This document shows, piece by piece, positions 29,128 through 39,170 of a stretch of 64,000 nucleotides of DNA. The position numbers and the translations under genes are program-made. This stretch comes from Cherax quadricarinatus (taxonomy: Eukaryota; Arthropoda; Malacostraca; Decapoda; Parastacidae): NCBI RefSeq assembly GCF_038502225.1, contig NW_027195253.1, positions 124,001-188,000 of the forward strand. The letters run 5' to 3'. The first letter of the stretch is position 1; every line of letters begins with the position of its first letter. Below the pieces are notes generated by a model. That model did not search any database. It saw only the letters and a list, made by a program, of their open reading frames with translations, and was not told the origin of the DNA.

Positions 29128-29770
29128 CAAACTAGTATTTAAAAAAGGGGTGTCAAGGAACCTCTTAGTTGCTCTGAAGAAGCCATCCAAAGCTTCAAAG
29201 AAATTAAAAGGATATTTTCCAACCCCCCTGTCCTAAAATTACCCGATATTAATAAAATATTTTGTCTCCGAACAGATGCTTCCCATGACTCAAGAAATCA
29301 TAATGACACGATTGCAAACAAACCATACCCCCGGCCGGGATTGAACCCGCGGTCATAGAGTCTCAAAACTCCAGCCCGGGCTGGAGTTTTGAGACTCTAT
29401 GACCGCGGGTTCAATCCCGGCCGGGGGTATGGTTTGATGCTTCCCATTCTGGACTCGGGGCTGTACTGCTTCAGTATTATGAGGAGACTCCTTTCCCAGT
29501 ATCTTTTGCCAGTAAGAAGCTTCTGCCCAGAGAAGAAAGATATTCCACTGTGGAGAAACAATGTTATGCATTAGTATAGGGTATAAGTAGATTCAAATAC
29601 TACCTATAAGGAAAACCCCTTGTGCTTGAAACAGATCACAAGCCACTGATGTACTTGGAGAACTTTAAGGTTCAAATAGCAGACTCTTGATGGGGTTTAG
29701 CTGTTCAGCCCTATAAGTTTAAAGTTGGATATATATCTGGCTCAGAAAAACCACTTTTCAGATTGGCTGA
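29128..29770 (+). pseudogene. Gypsy-type RNase H, interrupted
   Basis: This resumes the polyprotein left at 22158: EEAIQSFKEIKRIFSNPPVL, then FCLRTDAS at 29265-29286, the SINE foldback, and after it GLGAVLLQYYE, a KLLPREERYSTVEKQCYALV-like run and LETDHKPLMYL. The D in TDAS, E in VEKQ and D in TDHKPL are the RNase H catalytic acids. Point stops appear at about 29575 and later. It ends near a polypurine tract, as expected for the last pol domain of a Gmr1-like element. Confidence 0.85.
29287..29435 (-). mobile_element. tRNA-SINE foldback in gypsy RNase H
   Basis: The insert is flanked by the 12-bp duplication GATGCTTCCCAT (29275-29286 and 29436-29447), right after the catalytic TDAS codons. 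A leader GACTCAAGAAATCATAATGA is followed by a perfect 116-bp palindrome (29320-29435, centre AGCCCGGGCT). Each arm contains a B box, GGTTCAATCCC, and a tRNA-like anticodon-arm segment. It is the best preserved of the three copies, and its arms have no mismatch. Confidence 0.9.
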
Positions 29771-29832
29771 GCTGAGGTTGTACATAGTTCTTTTCCCTGT
29801 TAATTTACTTACTGACTCTGTCCATAAGTTTT

Positions 29833-30460
29833 GGAAGGGGGTATTGTGAGGGAAAAGTGGGTGTAAGTGGGGTTAGGGTTGTTCAGGCAACCAGAAACCA
29901 TTAGCGAATTACGTCGTGCACCCCCCCCCTCTAGTGGGCTGGGGCAGTACTCTAGTTCCTGGTGTCTGATTTGTTTCAATTTCTACTCTGGGTAGTATTG
30001 ACCTTACCTGGTGTGGGTTGAAGTTTGGAGAGTCATTTCACCTTCACTCTTCTGATCAGGTCAGGTGATCTACCAGGAGTATTACTGTTAGTTGCTTTCT
30101 TTAGTTTGCTGGTTACCAGTAATGATTTTGGCATTTACCACTTTCATTCTTAAATGTTATATTATCATAACCATTGGTAACCAATTTATTTTTTCTTATT
30201 ACCAGCTCTGTTCATGGCGTGGTCATCCAGGATAGACGCCAGATAGAGTAGCAAGACGCTTGTTAATTCGACTACTACCAGCCCTTATTTATTCTACTTG
30301 TGGTGCTCCAACCAAGTGGTAGAAGAGATTCCAAAACATCGGACTGTTACCATCTGCCCAGGACAACCTACATCATGTTTAACATCAGCGATCTGTCCAG
30401 GACCTTACCTACTCCTGCCCAACTACAGCACCAGAACCAGAGGCCATTTTTCTTATATTT
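29833..30460 (+). repeat. Polypurine tract and putative 3' LTR
   Basis: GGAAGGGGG at 29833-29841 is followed 3 bases later by TGTGAGGG, a fair LTR start. The next about 600 bp are non-coding and contain GC- and AT-rich patches. The right end is not marked. The 5' LTR is missing from the window side, where the CR1-like LINE abuts gag, so the LTR cannot be confirmed by pairing. Confidence 0.4.
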
Positions 30461-30517
30461 AAATTTAAAGTAAAATCCTCAAAAGTCATTATTCTCATTT
30501 TTCCTAGAGTGGTTTCT

Positions 30518-31250
30518 TTATTTTTCCATTAATTTTTTGTTCAGATGGAAGGTGTTCCACTGACAAGCCACACAGCACAACCATAGTTGAATATAAATGA
30601 CTAATGGATGAGGGGAATCAAATTGTTTAATGTCTTGTAAGGCAATGAGGGAATCTGATATGATCACAAATGTCGAAGGAGGCATATATGTAACACCAAG
30701 AAGCACTATGAGGATGGCATACAACTCTGCAGTAAAAATACTAACCAAGTCTAACAAATGTCCTTGGACAATATCATCAGGAAACACTGCCATGAACCCA
30801 ACACCATTATTATAATCAAAAAGAAGCGCTAAGCCACAAGGGCTATACAGTGCCCCAACACCATCAGAAGATTTGGAACCATCTGTATAAACAGCAACAG
30901 AATGAGCATGCGATCCGAAGTGACCAAGAAAAAGAAAGAAGCAGTAATAGGTAAAAGAGCTTTGGCACACAGCAGTAAGGGAGAACAGACACATTATTGG
31001 AACCTCCCAAGGGGATAGGGAAAAGGCAGACGCTAAATGAACATACAAGGGAGACAAGTGGAGAGAAGACCAGAGTGAAGACAAAGGGAAAATGGAGTAA
31101 GCAGGGGCGTCGAACAAATAATGGACTTTTACTAATGTCCGAGACCAACCTATATGTAAACAGAACACGAAGGTCATTAGAGCAGAAAAAGTAACGAAGG
31201 AAATGAGCATCATGACGATCAGCTAAGGAAGAGACATTCACCTCAGCATA
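30518..31250 (-). pseudogene. I-group LINE RNase H domain
   Basis: The minus strand reads HSVAVYTDGSKSSDGVG, a 19-codon interruption, then GVGFMAVFPD, SIFTAELYAIL and VIISDSLIALQ. This matches the RNase H at 18312-19358. The interruption is the 46-bp LINE fragment plus its 11-bp target duplication (57 bp in all), which keeps the frame open. The domain is cut off after about 30540. Confidence 0.8.
30808..30853 (-). mobile_element. 46-bp LINE 3'-end insertion
   Basis: The insert is flanked by CCCAACACCAT (30797-30807 and 30854-30864). It matches the last about 46 bp of the RNase H-bearing LINE at 18107 (TATTATAATCAAAAAGAAGC start on +), with the same strand and tail. This is an extreme 5' truncation that still carries a full 11-bp target duplication. 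Confidence 0.85.
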
Positions 31251-31281
31251 GAGGCTTTCAACAGGGGATGAACAAAAGGAA

Positions 31282-32461
31282 CTAAGGTATAAACGTAGAC
31301 CATGATGATGAAAGGGATCTTAGAGCGGTAAGAGAAGCTGCAGAATAGACTTTGTCTCCATAATCCAGCTTAGACAAGACTAGGGTGGAATGCAAACAGA
31401 GGAGAGTCCAGTGATCTGCACCCCATGAACGATGTGCAAGAATTTTCAGGAGATTCAGCTGACATGGAAAGCAGCTGTCAAAGAGAAAATGTGCGGTTTC
31501 CATGTCAACCAGTGATTCAAGAGAAGGCAAAGAACCTTGACTGTATCACGTTCTGGAATACGTGAGCCATGTAAATACAATGGAATATTAGGAACAAGAG
31601 GACATCTAGTGAAGGCGATGAAATGGGTTTTTGTACTATAAAATTTAAATCCATGAGAAGTGGCCCAATGGGAAACCTGGTCAATCGCATCCTGAAGGTA
31701 GGCCGCTATCGGGTAAGTCAGCTCCTGCATAAGCTATAGCAAAGTCGTCCACATAAAGTAATGACCAAATATGCAAGCCAAAAGAAAAAGGGTAGTGCTA
31801 AGGACACAACCTTGTGGGATACCCTCAGCCTGAACAAAGTCTGAGGAAAGGGAGGCACCAACCCGGACATGAAAATGTCTTAGGTAAGAAAGCAGTAAGG
31901 AAAGTTGGCAGATTACCGCAGAGGCCTACATAGTGGGCTTGGGCTAAAATGTTGTACCTCTAAGTGGTGTCGTATGCCTTCTCAAGATCCAAAAAGACTG
32001 CTAGGATGGAGTGTTTGTTAGCAAAGATATTTTGCACATATGTATCTAACTGGAGCAAGGGGTCCAAAGTAGTGGCCCTTGCAAAAGCCATATTGGTGAG
32101 GAGACAGACTATAGTCTCCAAATACCATATCAGACTTTTATTAACCAATTGTTCCATCACCTTGCAGATTACACTGATCAGAGCAGTGAGAGGAATCAAG
32201 CCCCGAGGTGCCTTGTTTGCGAAAGGGTAGGACAATGGCAGATTTCCATTGTTGAGGGAGAATCCCTCGTGTTCAAATAAGATTGAAAAGACGCAAATGG
32301 GCTGAAAGGGCAGTAGAATGCAGATGCTGTAGCATACTGATATGAATGTCATCAGGTCCAGCTGCCGATAACTGGCAGGCAGAAAGTGCGGATTCTAGCT
32401 CTAGGAGACTGAAAGGTATGTTGTAAGGTTTCATTCCATTAGAGGAGAAATCCAACAGCAA
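31282..32461 (-). pseudogene. I-group LINE reverse transcriptase, degenerate
   Basis: Minus-strand pieces are LELESALSACQLSAAGPDDI (32400), PRGLIPLTALISVICKVMEQ (32170; RPISLT-like box), VFLDLEKAYDTT (31965, motif A), and a thumb part (FYSTKTHFIAFTRCP at 31620, then PERDTVKVLCLLLNHWLTWK). Stops and frameshifts lie between all of them, and the FADD box is not clear. Confidence 0.7.
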
Positions 32462-32799
32462 TTGCTCCTTGGCAGACTTAGATGCAAGAAATGAGGGACA
32501 AAGGTGAAGCCCTTAGGAGACACAGACAAGATGGTTCCTGAGTTCCATGGCAACTTAGAGGTTCTTCAAGACTAACACCAGCAACCCACAAAACGGGAGT
32601 TGGGCTGGGAGTGTACTTGCCACACAACTTCCGTACCTTCTTCTAAACTGCACACATAGGGGAAGACGAGGTAATGGTAGACAGTCTTGCTAACAAGCGA
32701 GTTTAGCCTTGCATATGATGCGGCAAGCAACTGCCCTTGCCCACTTAAAATTAAGATGATTTGAGGTCAGATTATATTGATAATGGCCTCATGCAGCAC

Positions 32800-33660
32800 A
32801 TTTCAAAGCACTGCACGGGCACTTGCAGGAGACAACCAATGCACACATGTCTGAGAATGCCTGCCTGAGGTTTGAGGAATAGAATGTGATGCCACAGTCA
32901 AAACTAAGGTCGAAAACTGGTGCACTAGTTCATCAATAGAGGATGAAAGAGGGTCCCCACAAAAAGTGGTAAGATGAGAGTACAAGTCCCAATTCATTCA
33001 TGCAAATTGCCAACGAGGGCTATGAGGCGATCGGGAATATGTAGTAGAAGTATGCAGAATGGGAAAGTGATCACTGTCGTGTAAATCTGGGACAACAGAC
33101 TAAGTCCAACTGACGAGGAACAGATAGAAAGATCAATGCAAGAGAGAGACTGAGTGCAAGAGTCAAAATGGGTAAGAGCACCCATATTTAAAACATGAAG
33201 AGAAGTCTCCAGTTGATCACTACAAGTCACAGTGGGACCCTCCCCACAGATGATGGCGAGTGTTAAAATCACCTTACAACAAGATGGGCGGCAGTAGAGA
33301 TCAAAAACGCAATATCTGAGACAAAGAATGCACAGGAGGGAGAAAGATAGAGAGCAAATTGTATACCATCTGTGCAAATAAATACGAGCTGCAGTATAAT
33401 GCAGAAGAGAACGAACAAAAACTTGTTGATATGGTATACCAACATGCACAAGAAGCACTTTCTTATTAAATGATTAATCAGGAAAGGGATCAGAATAATG
33501 TAACAGCACATAGCCCGAAACGGAGCAAATAACAGTTGAACGAATTTTGGGCTCTTGTAACCTGACACATATTGGGGAAAACTGGGAGAACAACACTTGG
33601 AGCTCTCCAAAAATTACCCGAGGCTACGAATATTCCATTGTAAATAAGACATTATTTACA
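32800..33660 (-). pseudogene. I-group LINE endonuclease, degenerate
   Basis: Minus-strand pieces start near 33655 with ELQVLFSQFSPICVRLQEPK (the LQET box), then GYVLLHYSDPFPD, and near 33150 a THFDSCTQSLSCIDLSICSS box, which is the typical IDL motif before the SDH catalytic site. Further remnants run to about 32800. Frames change several times. Confidence 0.6.
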
Positions 33661-33869
33661 AAGACAGGTATGCCAACAAGGAGGAGCAATAAAATCTGTG
33701 GGCTATTAGTATCAGTAAAGTCAATGTTTGGGGGCAACAGTAAGTGTGTAAGCAAGGAGGAATCAGAATGCTGTGAAGGAAAAGATTGTTGTGAGGGTCA
33801 TGAAAAGGAACGGGTAGAAGGTGGCATGTCAGTGTGCATCAAGGGGGAGAGGAACGGTTTTGCCCTTAA

Positions 33870-34640
33870 GTAGTATTTGAAACCTAGACAACATGTTTCT
33901 TTTCGCCTTTTTCCTTAAAGTTTGATAGAAAAAAAATAAGTTATATTCTATAGGTCTTACATTCCTTTTTCTACAAATTTGGTAAGATTTACAATATTCT
34001 AGTTGACATCAGACAAAAGATAGAACTAGATAATCATCAAATAAAAGGGAATGAGTGAAATGTCAATAGACTGCATTATACAAAATGTTGATATTTTTTT
34101 TTTTTTTTGAGGAAAAAAATCCATAAAAACAAAACGGTAATACATATCATAAATCCCTTCTTTAGCTTCATAGAACCATCACTCCTTAATAACATGTGAT
34201 AAAACCATGATGCTCCTAAAAAAAATTCTTTGCAGGAGACGGAAAATAACATCAATAACTTATTCTCGAGTTATTCACATACATTTTGCGTGAAACTCTA
34301 GGGTCGCCGCGCACCACCTCTCACCGACCATCACAACTCTACTCTCATCAGTGACTCGTAAGTCACTGAGGTACTAGTTGTGTGTACAGTGATCACTAGC
34401 TGACTCAGATGATGCCAACAAGTATATTTGGATAGAAACGATCATAAAAATCATAATTTTTGGAGAAAAAAAAAACCTGAATTGGCATCCTGTCGTCTTG
34501 ATGACCTCAGCAACAACAACAAAAAAAAATCGGAAAAGATACTTAGAAATGTGCTAGAAACAAGCTGATTACATCAAAATGATGCCAGAATTATGCACTA
34601 ATTTTTTTCAAAATTTTTCGAATTTTTTTCAGAGATAGTC
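33870..34640. other. AT-rich segment without recognisable content
   Basis: There are T- and A-runs (34097, 34470, 34520) and no ORF with conserved features. It lies between the endonuclease and ORF1 parts of the minus-strand LINE and may be a further unrecognised insertion. Confidence 0.3.
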
Positions 34641-35040
34641 TCACAGAGCGTTCATCCCCACCTCAAGAGTTTCACCTATGGAATATAGTTGGAGATAGTG
34701 TCAAGTCTCACAGCCGATAAGGAAGATGCTAATACCATGATTTCAGAGACAGATGAGGTAGAGCAAGAAGAGAGCTGGGAGACTATGGAGGGAACCAAAG
34801 AAGTCTGAGAGGGGCAGGGAGAATGAACCTGGAGACATGCACTGGCAGGGGCAGAAGAATCCTGCAGTGGAATAGGAGAGGAAGGAGGCTGGAAGGTAAC
34901 TAAGAAGACTGAGTGGGGGAACAGGAGAAGAGGGGACTACACAAGGGAGGTTAACCTCCATCATCATGTGAGAGTTAGAAACAGGTGAGAGCTAGGCACT
35001 GAGGTAGAAGATAGATTCAACTTCACAGGTGATAGGCATG
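34640..35040 (-). pseudogene. I-group LINE ORF1, middle fragment
   Basis: Minus-strand translation gives Pro/Ser-rich, low-complexity sequence, as is common in the central part of such ORF1 proteins, with stops. The identification comes mainly from its place between endonuclease and the better ORF1 pieces at 38366-39170. Confidence 0.35.
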
Positions 35041-36540
35041 AAGGTGTAGGAATATGAAATTGCAAATATCAAACTTAGGCTGAAGGAATTTTACAGGAGA
35101 CAAGAATCACAGGAAAAACTAAAAGCCCTAAACGAAACTGAAAAAAAACCGTAACACTTCTACTCTTATGCCAAATCTAAGGGAAAAACAACATCCAGTA
35201 TTGGGCCCCCTGCTTAGGCGTGTTCAGCGAGCCACTGCCCAGACTAAGGGTCGACAGTCCATATGAATTCTTTATGAACGAAACCCAAAATTTGGTCATC
35301 TCAAAAATCTCGGATATTATCCTAGCTCCACAAGATTTTGAAAAGGCAATGCCATGCCCATGCACTCTGCCCCAGGCCCAGATTCATGGCACTCCATGTT
35401 TATCAAACAGTGCAGAAAGCCTTCAGCATTCTATGGATAGGGAGCATGGACACAGGGGGTCATCTCACACACACTTAAAACAAAAGACATAGCCCCACTC
35501 TTCAAAGATGGCAGTAAAGCAACTGCAAAGAACTACAGACCGATAGCACTAACATCCCATATCATAAAAATCTGAGAGTTCTATGAAGCAAGATTGCCAA
35601 CCACCTAGATACCCATCAGTTACACAACCCAGGGAAACATGAGTTTAGAGCAGGTCGCTGCTGCCTGTCCCAGCTCCTAGACCACTATGACAATGTCCTG
35701 GGTGCTGTAGAGAATAAACAAAACACAGATGTAGTATACTATGCAGACTTTGCTAAAGCTTTCAACAAGTGTGACCATGATGTAATAGCACACAAAATGC
35801 AGGATAAAGGAATAAAAGGAAAAGTTGGTAGATGGATCTATAACCTCCTGACAAATAGAAGACAAAGAGTAATAGCAAACGGAGTAAAGTCCCAGGCAGC
35901 TACAGTAAAAAGCTCTGTTCCACAAGGCACAGTACTCACTCCCATTCTATTCCTCATCCTTATTTATGGCATAGACAGAGATGTAAGTCATAGCTCCATG
36001 TCTTCTTTTGCGGATGACACCAGGATTGTCATGGCAGTAACCTGCGTCGAAGACACTGTGAGACTCCAAGCGGACATCAACCAAATCTTCGAATGGGCCA
36101 CTCAAAACAATATGAAGTTTAGCAAGGAGAAATTTCAACTACTGAGATATGGAAAACTTGAGTAAATTAAAAATGTATCAGGGTATACGACAAATTCTAA
36201 CCATATAATAGAGCAAAAAAGTAATGCGAATAACCTGCGAGTGGTAATGTCAGAAGATCTCGCCTTCAAAGACCACAACAATGTATCTATCACATCTAGG
36301 AAAATGATAGGATGGGTAATGAGAACCTTCAAAACTAGGGACACCAAGCCCATGATGAATCTCTTCAAATCGCTTGTTCTCTCTAGGCTGGAATACTGCT
36401 GTACACTAACGGCCCCCTTTAATGCTGGCGATATTGCTGACCTGGAGAGTGTACAAAGAACTTTCACGGCACACATTAAATTACTGGGAATGGTTGAAGG
36501 TCCTTGATCTGTATTCCCTGGAATGCAGGTGAGAGAGATA

Positions 36541-37748
36541 CAGTAGGACCCCACTTATACAGCAAGTTAGGTTCCAGGCTACTGCCAGAAAGCAGAATGT
36601 CATTTTTTCCACTTATAAATGTCAGGTAACAAGTTTACACTAACATAAATTACGTTAGCAATAGAACTAGGCATTAAAAACAATAAAGAGTAAAATACAC
36701 ACACAGTACACCCACTACTTAACTTAAAATATTTGTAGTCTTATTAATGTAGGGTGAGAGGTGAGTTTAATTTGTAGGAAGTAAGGTCTGGGAGGTATGG
36801 TAGCCAGCCAGGTCAGCCCACTCCACCAACACATAACATAATACGATATTTAATTAAAGCTTCCCAGAGTGATAAAATACATATACAGTACATTCATTAA
36901 TTACCTTAAAATATTTGTAGTCTTAATGTAGAGTGAGAGATGAGTTTTATTTTTAGGAAGTCAGGTTTGGGAAGTATGGTAGCCAGCCAGGGCAGCCCTC
37001 CCCACTCCACCCACACATAATGTAAACAAACCAGATGAACGCGTCTGGTTTTCGTCACTTTACATCGTGTACAAGTTGTCTCCACATTGATACAGTAGAA
37101 TAAATAAAGACAAACAGTCCCATTCTCACCATTTTTAGAAGAAATGACGCCATGAGTGAAGGAATATTTAGGTACACATACGTATAATTATCAGTTATAA
37201 TAATGATGTAGGTATATAGTCCGCCTGGGCTACATACCTATACCTACCTACATAGCTACACGATATTTAACTTGGCCCAGAGCCATATTACCATCAACAT
37301 ACCATGTTCATTAAGTTTAATCATTTCTAACAACTACCTTCAGATACCATCACAGCAAAGGGAGAAGTAATGAATAATTCATGCCGAGAATTGTAAACAA
37401 AAGTGTTATGTATTAAGGGGAGTGACGTAATGTTTTCCCTCCGCCCGGCTACTACACCTCCATAGTATATAAACATAAAATGTTTATAGGCTATATAACA
37501 TGTTTCTTATATAATTTTGGAGAAAATATCATGGATGGATTAATGAAAATGTCTATATTTATGTAAAATTAGACATTTAATGTGCCAAAGAGTGATTATT
37601 ATTACATAATAAAGAGAATGTAAACAAACCTGGTGGTGCATGCCATATTTGAAAGATTGCTTGCCCTATAGAAAGTTTTGGTCATAATTTGAGATTGCCA
37701 TATTACGGAATGCCATAAGGCGAAACACCGAAAAGTGGGGCCCTACTG
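36541..37748 (+). mobile_element. 1.2-kb Tigger/mariner-type MITE
   Basis: The ends are CAGTAGGACCCCACTTAT and, as complement, CAGTAGGGCCCCACTTTT; the target is TA (36539-36540 and 37749-37750). The inside has no transposase ORF. It contains two similar blocks of about 150 bp (around 36690-36840 and 36880-37020) that share an AAAATATTTGTAGTCTTA and a GGTATGGTAGCCAGCCAGG motif, so an internal duplication occurred. TA targets and CAGT ends fit the pogo/Tigger branch. Confidence 0.8.
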
Positions 37749-37758
37749 TAAGATAATA

Positions 37759-37961
37759 CAGTGGACCCCCGGTTTACGATCACCTCCCAATGCGACCAAT
37801 TATGTAAGTGTATTTATGTAAGTGCGTTTGTACATGTATGTTTGGGGGTCTGAAATGGACTAATCTAATTCACAATATTCCTTATGGGAACAAATTCGTT
37901 CAGTACTGGCACCTGAACATACTTCTGGAATGAAATAATATCGTAAACCGGGGGTCCACTG
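37759..37961 (-). mobile_element. 203-bp Tigger-type MITE, copy 1
   Basis: The ends read CAGTGGACCCCCGGTTTACG and its complement, with TA target duplications. It is exactly 203 bp, as are the copies at 50781 and 60171, but in the opposite orientation. It landed just beside the 1.2-kb MITE. Confidence 0.9.
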
Positions 37962-38365
37962 TATACATTTGGAAGGTCCTGGAGGGATTGGTGCCAAACC
38001 TGCACATGAAAATCACTCCCTATGAAAACAAAATACATGGCAGATGCAGCATTCCCCCAATGAGAAGCAGGGGTGCCATGAGTACAGCGAGAGACAACAC
38101 TATAAGTGTCCGAGGCCCAAGACTGTTCAACTGCCTCCCAGTATGCAAAAGGGAGATTACCAATAGACCCCTGGCTGTCTTCAAGAAGGCACTGGACAGG
38201 CACTTAAAGTCAGTACCTGACCAACTGGGCTGTGGTTCATACGTCAGTTTGCGTGTGGCCAGAAGTAACAGCCTGGTTGGTCAGTCCCTGATCCACTACA
38301 AGGCCTGGTCTCAGACCAAGCCACGGGGGCACTGACCCCCAAAACCATCTCCAGGTAAACCTTAT

Positions 38366-38805
38366 TCGGGGAAGCCAGACACCTTAAGGTGTGCTTGAGG
38401 CAGAGGCATTAACAGAAACGGGTGGCATCTCGGCACCTGGAGCAGCTGATGAAGCGACACCAGCAGAAGGTACAAGGGATTGAGAAGAGTCTAGAGAATG
38501 GTCCAATAATGAAGCCAGGCCAGAACAAGATGTGGGAACAGAAAGGGGCCATGGAGGAGGACGGGGGTTGTCACAAACTGAAGACTCCATGATAGTGGTG
38601 CTTCTTTCTAGTTATTTTAAAGATAAAAAGAAGGAAAGAAAAAAAAATAAGGGACAGTCACTAGAAGGCATGGAAGGGCTGTAAGTTCTTCCCCTCATCT
38701 GAGAGTGCCTCGAGCCCATGAGCAGTGCAGATGCAGCGTGGAACCCGTGCCATACCCTACCCTTCATGCCATAAATCAGCACTCCAGGATAGCGATCTAG
38801 CCACC
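38366..38805 (-). pseudogene. I-group LINE ORF1, N-terminal parts
   Basis: The minus strand gives two ORF pieces: one near 38800-38640 (PLRWLDRYPGVLIYGMKG) and one at 38590-38384 (SSVCDNPRPPPWPLSVPTSC). They are separated by an A-rich run and a frame break. Both have the Pro/Ser-rich look of I/LOA-type ORF1. The second ends where LINE copy 3 enters. Confidence 0.4.
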
Positions 38806-39025
38806 TCAGTGGACAAAGGAAAGGGTTTACCTGGAGAGGGTTTTGGGGGTCAGTGCCCCTGTGGCCCGGTCTGAGACCAGGCTTCATGATGGTTCAGGGT
38901 CTGATCAACCAGGCTGTTACTGCTGGCCGCACGCAAGCTGATGTACGAACCACAGCCCGGTTGGTCAGGTACTGACTTTAGGTGCCTGTCCAGTACCTTC
39001 TTGAAGACAGCAAGGGGTCTATTGG
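38806..39025 (-). mobile_element. PHD/CCCH-type LINE, 3' fragment
   Basis: The minus strand reads the last about 55 codons of the ORF2 (NRPLAVFKKVLDRHLKSVP, then GCGSYISLRAASSNSLVDQ) and the 3' end CCAGGTAAAC. It is a short 5'-truncated insertion in ORF1 of the I-group LINE; the fused ORF 38850-39167 is an accident of the joint. Confidence 0.85.
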
Positions 39026-39170
39026 TAGTGGTCAGAAACCTGCCACAAAGCATACCTCCTTTGGCTGTCACCTCCCAGAACTGACAGGCAGCCTCTGCAG
39101 GACACCCTGCACACTTTTCGAAGATCCAGGAAGGGAGTAGGGCACTTCCAGACAATTCAGATTCCATGGC
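39026..39170 (-). pseudogene. I-group LINE ORF1, extreme N-terminus
   Basis: The ATG at 39167 (minus) starts MESELSGSALLPSWIFEKC with two further cysteines, cut after about 45 codons by the LINE 3' fragment. It is probably the start of the ORF1 whose next part is at 38805. This is an inference from order and strand. Confidence 0.4.

Larger units (their letters stand above)
35055..38333 (+). pseudogene. LINE ORF2 remnant, copy 3
   Basis: Recognisable parts are a SYAKSKGKTTSSIG linker, HKFRAGR-like box near 35640, YADFAKAFNKCDHDVIAHK (35740), SSVPQGTVLTPILFL (35910), SSFADDTRIVMAV (36000), ENNMKF-like and thumb segments to 36507, then after the MITEs the C-terminus (RGPRLFNCLPVCKREITNRP at about 38112) to 38333. 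Many frame breaks are present and the copy is non-functional. Confidence 0.8.
35050..38362 (+). mobile_element. PHD/CCCH-type LINE, copy 3, with two MITEs inside
   Basis: Homology to ORF2 of copy 2 starts at about 35055 (linker before RT) and runs to the family 3' end at about 38362. It is interrupted at 36541-37961 by two DNA-transposon MITEs in a row. The copy is more diverged than copies 1 and 2 and full of stops. It sits inside ORF1 of the minus-strand I-group LINE. Confidence 0.85.

Noticed and set aside
33547..33873. 108-codon + strand ORF with several cysteines
   Set aside because: It lies opposite the start of the I-group endonuclease on the minus strand and is best explained as its shadow.
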